Shown here one piece after another: positions 27,429 through 37,900 of a stretch of 64,000 bases of DNA; position 1 is the stretch's first letter, and each line of letters starts with the position of its first letter. Both the position numbers and the translations under genes were made by a program. This stretch comes from Rhodobacter sp. 24-YEA-8 (GTDB lineage Bacteria; Pseudomonadota; Alphaproteobacteria; Rhodobacterales; Rhodobacteraceae). The notes under the pieces are model-generated. The model had not been told where the DNA came from. It made no database searches and saw nothing but the letters and a program-made list of their open reading frames with translations. The stretch lies in assembly GCF_900105075.1 (NCBI RefSeq), contig NZ_FNSK01000001.1:509001-573000 (forward strand), read 5' to 3'.

Positions 27429-30400
27429 GTGATGGATGATATGACGCGCAGACCCTCAGGTGTGGCCGCGACCGACATAGCGATTGTCGGCATGGCCGCG
27501 CATTTGCCGGGTGCGGGTGATATCTCCACCTTCTGGGCCAATCTGCGCGCTGGCGTGGAATCGATCCGGGTGCTGTCGCGCGACGAGCTGCTGGCCGCGG
27601 GCGAGAGCGCGTCAAAGATGGCGCGACCGAATTACGTTCCAGCCGCCGCCGTGCTGGACGGGTTCGAGACCTTCGACGCCGACTTCTTCGGCTTCTCGCC
27701 GAAAGAGGCCGCGATCCTTGATCCGCAGCACCGCCAGTTCCTCGAAGTGGCCTGGGAGGCGCTGGAAAATGCCGGCCACCCGCCAGAGAAATTCCCGGGC
27801 GCCATCGGGGTCTGGGCCGGCTGCGGCATGGGGTCGTATTTCTATTTCAACCTCTGTTCGAACCCGGATCTCGTCGAAGAGACCGGTATGTTCCTTTTGC
27901 GCCATACCGGCAATGACAAGGATTTCCTCGCCACCCGCGCGAGCCATATCCTTGATCTCAAAGGCCCTTCGGTGAATGTGCAGACCGCCTGTTCAACCTC
28001 GCTGGTGGCGATCCATTACGCCTCACAGGCGCTGTTGAACGGCGAATGCGATATGGCGCTGGCGGGCGGCGTCACCATCGAATTGCCCCATGCGCGGGGA
28101 TATCTCTTCCAGGAGGGCGAGATCCTGTCGCCCGATGGTCATTGCCATGCCTTTGACCACCGCGCGCAGGGGACGGTGTTCGGGTCGGGCGCGGGCTGTG
28201 TGGTCTTGCGCCGTGCGGTCGATGCGATCCGTGACGGCGATCATATCTGGGCGATCCTGAAGGGCACCGCGATCAACAATGACGGCGCGGCCAAGGCGGG
28301 TTATCTTGCACCATCCGTCGACGGGCAATCGGCCTGCATTGCCGAGGCCCAGGCCCTGGCGGGCGTCACCGCCGATACCGTGACCTATATCGAATGCCAT
28401 GGCACCGGGACATATCTCGGCGACCCGATCGAGGTCGCGGCGCTGACCGGGGCCTTCCGCGAGACCACGGATGCGGTCGGCCATTGCCGTATCGGCTCGG
28501 TCAAAACCAATATCGGCCATCTCGACACGGCCGCCGGGGTGGCGAGCCTGATCAAGGTCGCGCTTTCGCTGCATCACCGCGAATTGCCGCCGAGCCTTGG
28601 CTATGAGGCGCCGAACCCGTCGATTGATTTCGAGACCTCGCCGTTTCGGGTCAATGACCGGCTCACGCCCTGGCAGGCGCCGGTGCTGCGCGCGGGCGTC
28701 AACAGCCTGGGCGTCGGTGGTACCAATGCCCATGCCGTGCTGGAAGAGGCGCCCTTGCGCGCCGCATCGCAAGACAGCGACTGGCCGTTCCAGCCGCTGG
28801 TGATATCGGCGCGTTCAAAAGCCGCGCTTGAGGGCCAGGCGAGCCGGCTTGCTGCCCATCTGCGCGCGCATTCGGATCAGAAACTGGCAGATGTGGCCTG
28901 GACGCTGAAAGAGGGCCGTCGCGCCTTTGAGAAGCGCAGGGTGATCGTGGCGGAAAGCCACGCAGAGGCGGCGGACCTGCTGGAAGGCGCCAATCCGCGT
29001 CTTGTCTTCAATCATGATCATCTGGGCGAGAACCCCGAAGTCATCTTCATGTTCCCCGGCGGCGGCGCGCAATTTGCCGGCATGGCGCGCGACCTTTACG
29101 AGACCGAGCCGGTTTTCAAAGACTGGATGGATCGCGGCCTGGCGGTGCTGGAGCCGCAGTTGGATTACGATATCCGCGCGCTCTGGCTGCCCGTGAAGGG
29201 GGCTGAAGCGGCGGCGGATCAGGCGCTGAAAAAGCCCTCGGTGCAGCTGCCGCTGATTATGATCACCGAATACGCGCTGGCGAAACTTTATGAAAGCTGG
29301 GGCATCACCCCCGCCGCGCTGATCGGCCATTCGATGGGCGAAAATACCGCCGCGGCCTTGGCCGGTGTGATGTCATTCGAGGATTGCATCGGGCTGGTCC
29401 TTTTGCGCGGGCGGCTTTTTGACACGGTGGCACCGGGGGGCATGCTGTCTGTGCCGCTGCCCGAGGCAGATCTGGCGCGCTACTGGGCCGATGATCTCGA
29501 TATGGCCTCGGTCAATGCGCCGGGGCTTTGCGTGGTCTCTGGGCCTGACGCGGCGCTGGATGCGCTGGCCGCAAGGCTCGCGGCAGATGAGATCGAGACG
29601 CAGCGAATTGCGATCGATATCGCCGCACATAGCCGGATGCTCGCACCGATCCTGCCCGCCTTTGGCGATTACCTGCGCGGCATTCGTCTCTCTGCGCCGC
29701 AGATCCCGATCATTTCGAACCGCTCGGGCAAGGTGCTGACGGATGCCGAGGCGACGGACCCGGATTATTGGGTTGCGCATCTGAGGAATACCGTGAATTT
29801 CCAGGCCGGGCTGGCGGAACTGACCGCGACCCCGGGGCGGGTCTATATGGAAATGGGGCCGGGCCGTGCGCTGTCCTCGCTTGCGGGCGCCAATGGGGTC
29901 GGACCGGGCCAGGTGGTGCCGGCCTTGCGGCACCCCGAACAGAAAATCGACGATGATGCCTGGCTGGTCGGATCCATCGCGCGGCTCTGGGCCTGCGGCG
30001 TCGCGGTCGACTGGGGTCAGATCTGGGGCGGGCGTCTGCGCCAGCGCGTACCGCTGCCGGGCTATGCCTTTCAGCGCAAACCGTTTTTCATCGCGCCGGG
30101 CGAGGCGGCGCCGGTGGCGGCAGAGCTGCCCGCGCGGGTGGAAGACCTGACCGGCTGGGGCTGGAAACGGCATTGGACCCCTTCGCCTGCAGGCTTTGAC
30201 ATTGATGATCTGGGCGTGGCGGCACCGGCAAGCTGGCTGGTCTTTGCCGATGATGCAGGGCTTTGTCTGGCTGCGGCAGACCGGCTGCGCGCGGCGGGGC
30301 ATCGGGTGATCCTGGTGCATCCGGGTGACAGTTTCCGCGCCCTCGGCGAGGATCGCTACAGCCTTGCGCCCGAACGCGGGCTGGAAGGGTATGAGGCGCT

Positions 30401-33400
30401 GATCCGCGATCTGGCGGGACGGGGCATCGCGCCCGCGCAGGTGCTGCATGGCTGGCTTGTCACGAAAGACGAAAGCTTCCGGCCCGGGTCAAGTTTCGCG
30501 CAAAGGCTGATCGAACAGGGGTTCTGGTCGGCTTTGTTCCTGTTGCAGGCCATGGCGGGAGAGAACCTTGCCCAGGGGGTGAAGTTCACTTTCCTGACGA
30601 ATGGCGCGGCGGCGGCGAAAGGCACTGTGCTGCGCTGGCCGGAAAAGGCGCTGCTGCGCGGGCCGGTGCTGGTGGCGGGCAAGGAATTGCCGGGCGTTGC
30701 GCTGGCGCAGCTGGATCTGGAGCTGCCGGTATTGCGGCGCGGCGAAAGCCTGCCCGACTCGCTGAGTGATGCGGTGATCGAAGAGGCGCTGGCGCCAGAG
30801 GGTGGTGTGGCGGTCTTGCGCGGCGCGCGGCGTTACACCGAGGCGCTGCGCCCGGCGCCCTTGCCCGAGGCGGGGTTCGAACTGCCATATGGCGCGCATG
30901 TGCTGATCACCGGCGGCTTCGGCGGGATCGGGCTGACGCTGGCAGAAGACCTGATCCGGGAGCGCGGTGCGAAAGTCACGCTGATTGCGCGCTCGCGCCT
31001 GCCGGAGGGGGCTGCTCGCGCAGCCTGGCTGCGGGCCCATGCGCCAGAGGATGCGGTCTCGCGGCGGATTATGGCGGTGGAGCGGCTCGAAGCACTGGCG
31101 CGTGAAAGCGGCGGCGGGATTGCGCTGGCCCGGGCCGATGTGGCCAATCTGTTCGAGATGCAGGCGGTGGTTGAGGCTGCGATCGCGCGCATGGGGCCGG
31201 TAGATGCGGTGATCCATGCGGCGGGGATGGTGGCGGATGGGCCGATCCTCGGCAAGGATCCGGGCAGTGTGGAAGAGGTTTTCGCGCCGAAGCTGCATGG
31301 AACCGAGGTCATCGACCGGCTGTTCCCGGATGGGGCACTGAAGCTTCTGGTGCTGTTTTCCTCGACCTCGACGGTGACGGGGCCGGCGGGACAGGTCGAT
31401 TATGTGGCGGTGAATGAATATCTGAATGCCTTTGCCGAGGCGCGGGCCGGGGGGGCTACGCGTGTGGTCGCGCTGAATTGGGGGATCTGGCAGGGCGTCG
31501 GCATGGCGGCCGAGAGCCTCGCGGACCGGATGGGGCGCGAGGCGGCGCCGCCGGTGCCGGTGCGCCAGCCGATGCTGACAGCAGCCGGGTTTGATGTTGC
31601 GGGCAACCGGGTCTTTACCGGCGATCTGTCCTGTCAGCAGTGGATCTTTGATGGCCACCGCACCCGCGAGGGTCAGGCTTTGCTGCCGGGGACCGGTTAT
31701 CTGGAACTGGCGGCCGAGGCCTGGGCCCTGCAGGAAGGGGCGGTCGGGGTGCCGGGAACTGGCGCCGGGTTCGGGATCCGCGATCTGACCTTCTTTGCGG
31801 CGCTTGATCTCGCGGAAAGCGAGACGCGCCCCCTGCGGGTGCGGCTGAGCCGCAGCGAGGCAGGCTATGATTTCGAGGTGCAGACGCTGATGCGGGCGGG
31901 AGGCCGGGATGGCTGGGCCACCCATGCCACGGCGCGGCTGTTTGCGCTGACCGGGGCGCAGGCTGCGATCTCGCCGGGGATCGACCCCGGCGAGATCGCG
32001 GCGCGGCTTCGCGCGCCCGAGATGGGCCAGCCGCAGGAGGGGGAGGCAGATGGCTGGCTCTCCAGCCCGCAGGAGGCGCATCTCGCTTTTGGCCCGCGCT
32101 GGAGGGTCTTGCGTTCGCGCGCTTATGGTGCGGGGGAGGGGCTGGCGCGGCTGGCGCTGCCCGGGCGGTTCCGGCGCGAAGTGTTCGGCGGCGATCCGGT
32201 TGCGGGCGATCCGGTTACCAGTGAGCCGGCGGGGGGCTGGCTTTTGCATCCGGCGCTGCTGGATCTGGCCACCGGCTGGGCGATGGATCTGATTGCAGGC
32301 TACCAGCCGGACCGGCTCTGGGTGCCGCTGTCTTACGGATCGGTGCGGGTCTTTGCGCCCCTGAGCGCTGACCTCGTCAGCCATATCCGCAATGCAGGCG
32401 AGAACCGCGCTGACCGGCCGACCGCCGTGTTTGACATCACGCTTGCCACAACGGATGGCCGGGTGCTGGTCGAGATCACCGGCTTTACCATCCGCCGGCT
32501 GGATGCGGCTTTGTCCTTTCCGGCCCCGGATCCGCGCCTGCTGGAGGCGCCCGAGGGCGGCCCCGCTCGGGCGCTGTCACCGGCGGAAGAGCGGCTGATG
32601 ATGGCGTTCCGTCAGGGCATCCGCCCGGAAGAGGGGACCCGGGTCTTTGGTCGCGCGCTGAATGCAGGGCTGTCGCAGATCCTTGTGTCTTCGCTGGATC
32701 TGCCGGCCCTGGTGCGCCAGACTGCGGCAGTCATTGAAGCGCGCAAATCGGGGCAGAGTTTTGAACGCCCCGATCTCGACACGGATTACATCGCGCCGCG
32801 GGATGATATCGAGCGCAGCCTGACCGGCTTCTGGCAGGATCTGCTCGGGGTTTCGCAGGTGGGGGTCGAGGATAATTTCTTCGACCTCGGCGGGCACAGC
32901 CTGATCGCGGTCCGGCTTTTCGCGATGGTGAAAAAGACCTGGGCGGTCGACTTCCCGATCTCGGTGCTTTTTGAGGCGCCGACAGTGGCGGCCTGTGCGG
33001 GCCTGATCCGCGAGGCGGCGGGGATCACCGGTGAGAGCCTCGTTGCACCCGGGGGCGCGGGTGCAGACCCGGTGCCGGTGGCAAAGGCCGTGAAACAGTC
33101 GCGCCGCTTTACCCATCTGGTGCCGATGACGCCCGGGGCAGGGAAATCCGGCGCATCGCAAGGGGCGAAGACACCCTTCTTCCTCGTCTCGGGCATGTTC
33201 GGCAATGTGCTGAACCTGCGCCATCTGGCGCAGCTGGAAGGGCGGGACCGGCCGTTTTACGGCCTCCAGGCCCGCGGGCTTTACGGCGAGGATCGGCCGC
33301 ATGATGATTTCACCGAAGCCGCGCGCGATTACATCGCCGAGATCCGCCAGGTGCAGCCTTCGGGCCCTTACCTGCTGGGCGGTTTCTCGGGCGGCGGGCT

Positions 33401-33962
33401 GATCGCCTGGGAAATGGCGCGCCAGCTGGAGGCTGAGGGGGAAGAGGTGGCGCAGCTTGTGCTCCTGGATACGCCTTTGCCGATGCGACCCGGCCTCAGC
33501 CGCCGCGACAAGGCGCTGATCAAGCTCGCAGAGCTGCGGCGCAAAGGGCCGGGCTATCTGGCGGAATGGGCGAGAAACCGGCGCGACTGGGAGCGGCGCA
33601 AACGCGCCGGCGCCCCGGTCGGGGAAGAGGGCTTCCATAACAGCGCCATTGAAGCGGCGTTCCGCGCCGCGCTGCCGCGCTATCAGATGCGCCCGCGCCA
33701 AGGCGCGACGGTGCTGTTCCGGCCAGCCCTCGATCGTCATTGGCAGGTCACGGGCGGGAGATGGGTCTCGGCGGCGAAGGAATTTGTTTATGATGATAAT
33801 GACCTGACCCGCTTCGCCCCGAAGCTGCGGGTGATCGAAGTGCCCGGTGATCATGATTCGATGGTGCTGGAGCCGAATGTACGGGTGCTGGCGGCGGCGC
33901 TGAAGGCGCTGCTGGCCGAGGCTGAGGCGCAGGACGACACAGTGGCAACGGCGGCGGAATAG
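27429..33962 (+). CDS. Type I polyketide synthase, KS-AT-KR-DH-ACP-TE
   Basis: A 2177-aa single-module synthase (numbering from the GTG at 27429; ATG at 27432 or 27441 is possible). KS spans about 15-445, with the active Cys188 in VQTACSTSLV and the two His motifs ECHGTGTYLGDP and KTNIGHLDTAAG. AT is about 535-830, with Ser635 in GHSMGEN; the specificity motif reads IAAHS, neither the malonyl HAFH nor the methylmalonyl YASH form. A structural KR subdomain covers about 905-1150. The catalytic KR has the NADPH loop ITGGFGGIG and Tyr1325. A DH follows, with His1410 in HRTREGQALLP and Asp1612 in HPALLDLA. ACP Ser1824 is in LGGHSLIA, and TE Ser1987 is in GGFSGGG. KR before DH is unusual. No ER. 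It is followed 3 bp later by a GT2 gene and then the NRPS. Confidence 0.93.
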   Translation: MMDDMTRRPSGVAATDIAIVGMAAHLPGAGDISTFWANLRAGVESIRVLSRDELLAAGESASKMARPNYVPAAAVLDGFETFDADFFGFSPKEAAILDPQHRQFLEVAWEALENAGHPPEKFPGAIGVWAGCGMGSYFYFNLCSNPDLVEETGMFLLRHTGNDKDFLATRASHILDLKGPSVNVQTACSTSLVAIHYASQALLNGECDMALAGGVTIELPHARGYLFQEGEILSPDGHCHAFDHRAQGTVFGSGAGCVVLRRAVDAIRDGDHIWAILKGTAINNDGAAKAGYLAPSVDGQSACIAEAQALAGVTADTVTYIECHGTGTYLGDPIEVAALTGAFRETTDAVGHCRIGSVKTNIGHLDTAAGVASLIKVALSLHHRELPPSLGYEAPNPSIDFETSPFRVNDRLTPWQAPVLRAGVNSLGVGGTNAHAVLEEAPLRAASQDSDWPFQPLVISARSKAALEGQASRLAAHLRAHSDQKLADVAWTLKEGRRAFEKRRVIVAESHAEAADLLEGANPRLVFNHDHLGENPEVIFMFPGGGAQFAGMARDLYETEPVFKDWMDRGLAVLEPQLDYDIRALWLPVKGAEAAADQALKKPSVQLPLIMITEYALAKLYESWGITPAALIGHSMGENTAAALAGVMSFEDCIGLVLLRGRLFDTVAPGGMLSVPLPEADLARYWADDLDMASVNAPGLCVVSGPDAALDALAARLAADEIETQRIAIDIAAHSRMLAPILPAFGDYLRGIRLSAPQIPIISNRSGKVLTDAEATDPDYWVAHLRNTVNFQAGLAELTATPGRVYMEMGPGRALSSLAGANGVGPGQVVPALRHPEQKIDDDAWLVGSIARLWACGVAVDWGQIWGGRLRQRVPLPGYAFQRKPFFIAPGEAAPVAAELPARVEDLTGWGWKRHWTPSPAGFDIDDLGVAAPASWLVFADDAGLCLAAADRLRAAGHRVILVHPGDSFRALGEDRYSLAPERGLEGYEALIRDLAGRGIAPAQVLHGWLVTKDESFRPGSSFAQRLIEQGFWSALFLLQAMAGENLAQGVKFTFLTNGAAAAKGTVLRWPEKALLRGPVLVAGKELPGVALAQLDLELPVLRRGESLPDSLSDAVIEEALAPEGGVAVLRGARRYTEALRPAPLPEAGFELPYGAHVLITGGFGGIGLTLAEDLIRERGAKVTLIARSRLPEGAARAAWLRAHAPEDAVSRRIMAVERLEALARESGGGIALARADVANLFEMQAVVEAAIARMGPVDAVIHAAGMVADGPILGKDPGSVEEVFAPKLHGTEVIDRLFPDGALKLLVLFSSTSTVTGPAGQVDYVAVNEYLNAFAEARAGGATRVVALNWGIWQGVGMAAESLADRMGREAAPPVPVRQPMLTAAGFDVAGNRVFTGDLSCQQWIFDGHRTREGQALLPGTGYLELAAEAWALQEGAVGVPGTGAGFGIRDLTFFAALDLAESETRPLRVRLSRSEAGYDFEVQTLMRAGGRDGWATHATARLFALTGAQAAISPGIDPGEIAARLRAPEMGQPQEGEADGWLSSPQEAHLAFGPRWRVLRSRAYGAGEGLARLALPGRFRREVFGGDPVAGDPVTSEPAGGWLLHPALLDLATGWAMDLIAGYQPDRLWVPLSYGSVRVFAPLSADLVSHIRNAGENRADRPTAVFDITLATTDGRVLVEITGFTIRRLDAALSFPAPDPRLLEAPEGGPARALSPAEERLMMAFRQGIRPEEGTRVFGRALNAGLSQILVSSLDLPALVRQTAAVIEARKSGQSFERPDLDTDYIAPRDDIERSLTGFWQDLLGVSQVGVEDNFFDLGGHSLIAVRLFAMVKKTWAVDFPISVLFEAPTVAACAGLIREAAGITGESLVAPGGAGADPVPVAKAVKQSRRFTHLVPMTPGAGKSGASQGAKTPFFLVSGMFGNVLNLRHLAQLEGRDRPFYGLQARGLYGEDRPHDDFTEAARDYIAEIRQVQPSGPYLLGGFSGGGLIAWEMARQLEAEGEEVAQLVLLDTPLPMRPGLSRRDKALIKLAELRRKGPGYLAEWARNRRDWERRKRAGAPVGEEGFHNSAIEAAFRAALPRYQMRPRQGATVLFRPALDRHWQVTGGRWVSAAKEFVYDDNDLTRFAPKLRVIEVPGDHDSMVLEPNVRVLAAALKALLAEAEAQDDTVATAAE

Positions 33963-33965
33963 GCG

Positions 33966-34976
33966 ATGGCAACGGTTCTCACCATCATTCTCAACTGGCG
34001 CTCGCCGGAGATGACGCTGCGCTCGGTCGAGGCCGCGCTGGTCGCGATGCGGGGGATCCCGGGCGCAATCACCATCATCGATAACGATTCCGGTGACGGA
34101 TCTTTCGAGATCATGCAGGCAGGGGTTGCGGAGCGCGGCTGGGACCGTGCGGAAACCCCGGTCCGGGTGTTGCAATCGGGGCGGAATGGCGGCTTTGGCG
34201 CCGGGAATAATGTTGGTATCCGGGCGGGTCTGCCGGATGGATTTGCGGGCGGGTCACGACCGGATTACGCCTATGTGCTGAATTCGGACGCCTTTCCGGC
34301 GCCGGATGCGATCCGGGTGCTGCTGGATCATCTGGAACGAACACCTGCAACTGGCTTTGCCGGCAGCTATATTCACGGCGAAGACGGCACGCCGCATCAC
34401 ACCGCCTTTCGCTATCCGACCGCGCTGAATGATTTCGAGCGTCATATCCGGCTGGGGGTGGTTTCGCGGACGATGAAGGACAGCATGGTCGCGATGCCGC
34501 TGCCGGATCGGGTGACGCGGGTCGACTGGCTGGCGGGGGCCAGCCTGATGATGCGGATGGATGTGCTGGACCGGATCGGTCTCTTTGATGAGCGGTTTTT
34601 TCTCTATTACGAAGAAACCGATCTTTGCCTGCGCGCTGCCCGGGCCGGTTTCCCGACCGATTATGTGCCCGAAAGCCGGGTGGCGCATATCGGTTCGGTC
34701 TCGACCGGGATGGGGAAATGGCAGCGCATTCCCGGTTTCTGGCTGGATTCGCGGTTGCATTATTTCGCCAAGAACCACGGGCGCGCCTATGCGGCGGCGG
34801 CGACGGTTCTGGCAGCCCTTGGTGGCGCAATCTGGCGGGCGCGGCTTCTGGTGCAGCGCAAGCGCGACCGCATCGATCCGCCACATTACCTCCGCGATTT
34901 GATTCTACATGATATTCGTCGTGGCTTTGGCATGAGCCCGGAGCCCGTGACCGACCATTCCCGGAAAGAGACCTGA
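33966..34976 (+). CDS. Rhamnosyltransferase-like glycosyltransferase family 2
   Basis: A 336-aa GT2 enzyme. The motifs are VLTIILNWRSPEMTLRSVEA, IIDNDSGDGSFEI, GRNGGFGAGNNVGI and the metal site LNSDAFPAPDA. VDWLAGASLMMRMDVLDRIG and DERFFLYYEETDLCLRA are the typical second half of rhamnosyltransferase-type GT2 proteins. It lies 3 bp after the PKS stop and 3 bp before the NRPS start, so it is co-transcribed and probably acts on their product. With a complete dTDP-L-rhamnose operon 15 kb upstream, rhamnose is a sensible guess for the donor. The C-terminal basic region (LLVQRKRDRIDPPHYLRDL) may contact the membrane. Confidence 0.85.
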   Translation: MATVLTIILNWRSPEMTLRSVEAALVAMRGIPGAITIIDNDSGDGSFEIMQAGVAERGWDRAETPVRVLQSGRNGGFGAGNNVGIRAGLPDGFAGGSRPDYAYVLNSDAFPAPDAIRVLLDHLERTPATGFAGSYIHGEDGTPHHTAFRYPTALNDFERHIRLGVVSRTMKDSMVAMPLPDRVTRVDWLAGASLMMRMDVLDRIGLFDERFFLYYEETDLCLRAARAGFPTDYVPESRVAHIGSVSTGMGKWQRIPGFWLDSRLHYFAKNHGRAYAAAATVLAALGGAIWRARLLVQRKRDRIDPPHYLRDLILHDIRRGFGMSPEPVTDHSRKET

Positions 34977-34979
34977 GAT

Positions 34980-37900
34980 ATGAGCCTGACCGCCATTCTG
35001 ATCGGCAATGAGACGCTGACGCGCGAATGTGGCGCGCTCTGGCTGGCGCGCGGGCATCGGATCGTCGCGGTGGTCAGTGAGGCGGGGCAGGTCAGGGACT
35101 GGGCGCTGGGGGCGGGGCTGATGCTTTGCGATCCGGAAGATTTACCGGAGGCGGAGTGGATCCTGTCGGTCGCCAATCTGCGGCTGCTGGGGCCCGGGGT
35201 GCTGGGACGGGCGTCAGCGGGTGCGGTGAATTTCCATGACGGACCCTTGCCCGATCATGCCGGGCTGAATGCGCCGGTCTGGGCGATCCTCGCGGGTGAG
35301 GCGCGGCATGGCGTGACCTGGCATATGATCGAGGGTGGCATCGATCAGGGTCGCATCTTTGCGGAGCGCCGCTTTGACCTCGACACCGATGAAACGGCGC
35401 TGACGCTGAACACGCGCTGTTTCGAGGAAGGGCTCGACAGTTTCCCCGAGGTGATGGCGGCGCTGGAAAGCGGTGCGGAGCCGCGTGCGCAAGCGGCGGG
35501 GGGCGGCGTGATGCATCGCGGCGCGGATCGGCCGGCGGCGATGGGGCGGATCGATTTTGCGCGGCCTGCGACCGAGGTGGTGCGTCTGGTCCGTGGCCTT
35601 GATCACGGGCGCTACTGGAATCCGCTGACAACGGCAAAAATTGACACCGGGTCTGAGGTGCTGAATGTCGGTTCGGCCGGACTGGCAGCGGGGGGGGGCG
35701 CGCCGGGCGCGGTGCTGCATGCCGGGCCGGAGGGGCTGGTGGTGGCCTGCGGTGAGGGGGCGGTGCGGCTTGACCGGCTGAGCTGCCAGGGCTCGGGCCG
35801 GGCGGTGGCGGCAGATGTGGTGAAAGCGGCTTCCCTGCCGCTCCTCGCTGCGACGGAGGCGGAGGTGCTGACGGCGGAGCTTGCAGCGGTTGCGCCGCAG
35901 GAGGCGCGGCTCCGGGCGGCGCTTCTGGCGCTGCATCCGGTGGCGCTGCCGGTGGTGTCGTCTATGGTGTTGCGGGCAGAACAAGGCGGCGCGGCTGAGT
36001 GGCACCGGATCCCGTTCGGGCGCCGGCACGGTCTGGGGGAACTTGCGCTGGCCGGCCTCCGCGCGACCGGAACCACCGCCGGCGATTTCGCGAGGGCGGC
36101 TAAGGGCCGCGCCGGATATATCGCGGCCTGGGAGCCTTTGCGCGCGGGTGGCGGGGCCGCCGGTGAGACGGTGACGGCGGCGCTGGCCTCGGTCGAGGCG
36201 GCTCTGGCGCGACCGGCGACCGGCTGGCCGCTGGATCTGATGGCGCGGGATGCGGCGCTCCTGGGCGTGGCGGTGCCACCGGTCGCATTGTCTGAGGCAG
36301 AGCCGGTTCCGGGGGCGGGGCTGGTGCTGACGCCGGAGGCGGTGCTCTGGAATGCGGCGCGGCTGGATGAGGCGGCGGCACAGGCGCTGGCTTTGCGGAT
36401 CGACTGGCTGGCGGGTGAGGTTACGCGGGTGGTTGCCGCAGCCGCAGATCTGCGTCTTGCGGATCTGCCGGCGCTGACGCCTGCGGAATATGACCTTGTG
36501 ATCAAGGACTTCAACCAGACGGCGGTAGACCATGACCGCGCGATCCTGGTTCATACTGCCTTTGAGGCGCAGGTGGCGCGGACACCCGATGCACCGGCGC
36601 TGGCCTTTGAGGGCGAGGAGTTCAGCTATGCCGCGCTGAATGCGCGGGCCAATCGGGCGGCGCATGTGTTGCGCGAGATGGGGGTCGGGCCGGGCGTGCT
36701 GGTCGGGCTGTCTGCCCGGCGCAGCGTCGATCTGGTGGCCGGCGCGCTTGCGATCCTGAAGGCGGGTGGCGCCTATGTGCCGATGGATCCGGCCTATCCG
36801 GCCGAGCGCCTGGCTTTGTTCGCGGAAGACAGCGGTGCCCCGGTGATCGTGACGCAATCGGATCTGGCGGCAGGTCTGCCCGCAGGGGTGGAGAAGCTGG
36901 TGCTGGACCAGGACCCGCGCCTTGCCCTGGCCCCCGAAACCAATCCGGAGAGCGGCGCGCGGCCCGAAGATGTCGCCTATATGATCTATACCTCGGGTTC
37001 GACGGGGCGGCCCAAAGGGGTGCAGGTCGAACACAGGAATGTTGCGAATTTCTTCACCGGCATGGATCAGCGGATCGGGCCTGAGCCTGGGGTCTGGCTC
37101 GCGGTGACCTCGCTGTCTTTCGACATCTCGGTGCTCGAGCTGTTCTGGACACTCGCGCGCGGGTTCAAAGTGGTGATTTCCTCGGATGAGAACCGGGCGC
37201 TTGTGTCGGGCGCGCCGATCACCTCGGTAAGGGCGATGGATTTCTCGCTGTATTACTGGGGCAATGATGACGGGCCGGGGCCGAAGAAATACCAGCTTTT
37301 GCTGGATGGCGCGCGTTTTGCCGATCAGCATGGGTTCTGCGCCGTCTGGACGCCGGAGCGGCATTTCCACGCCTTTGGTGGCCCCTATCCGAACCCGAGC
37401 GTGACCGGCGCCGCGGTGGCGGCGGTGACCACGAATATCGGGGTCAGGGCGGGGTCGGTGGTGGCGCCGCTGCATCATCCCGCCCGGATCGCCGAGGAAT
37501 GGGCGGTGATCGACAATCTGACCGCAGGGCGGGCGGGGCTCGCCTTTGCATCGGGCTGGCACCCGGATGATTTCGTGCTGCGCCCGGAAAATGCGCCGCC
37601 GAAAAACAAGGCGGCGATGTTCCAGGCGATCAGGGATGTGCGGGCGCTGTGGCGCGGCGAGGGTGTGGATTTCCCCAAAGCGGATGGTACGACTTTTACG
37701 GTAAAGACCCAGCCGCGACCGGTGTCTGCAGAGCTGCCGGTCTGGGTGACGACCGCCGGCAACCCGGAAACCTGGGCCGAGGCGGGCCGCGCCGGGGCCA
37801 ATGTGCTGACCCATCTTCTGGGCCAGTCGATTTCCGAAGTTGCGGAAAAGATTGCCCTTTACCATGGCGCGCTGCGCGAGGCCGGCCATGATCCGGCCGA

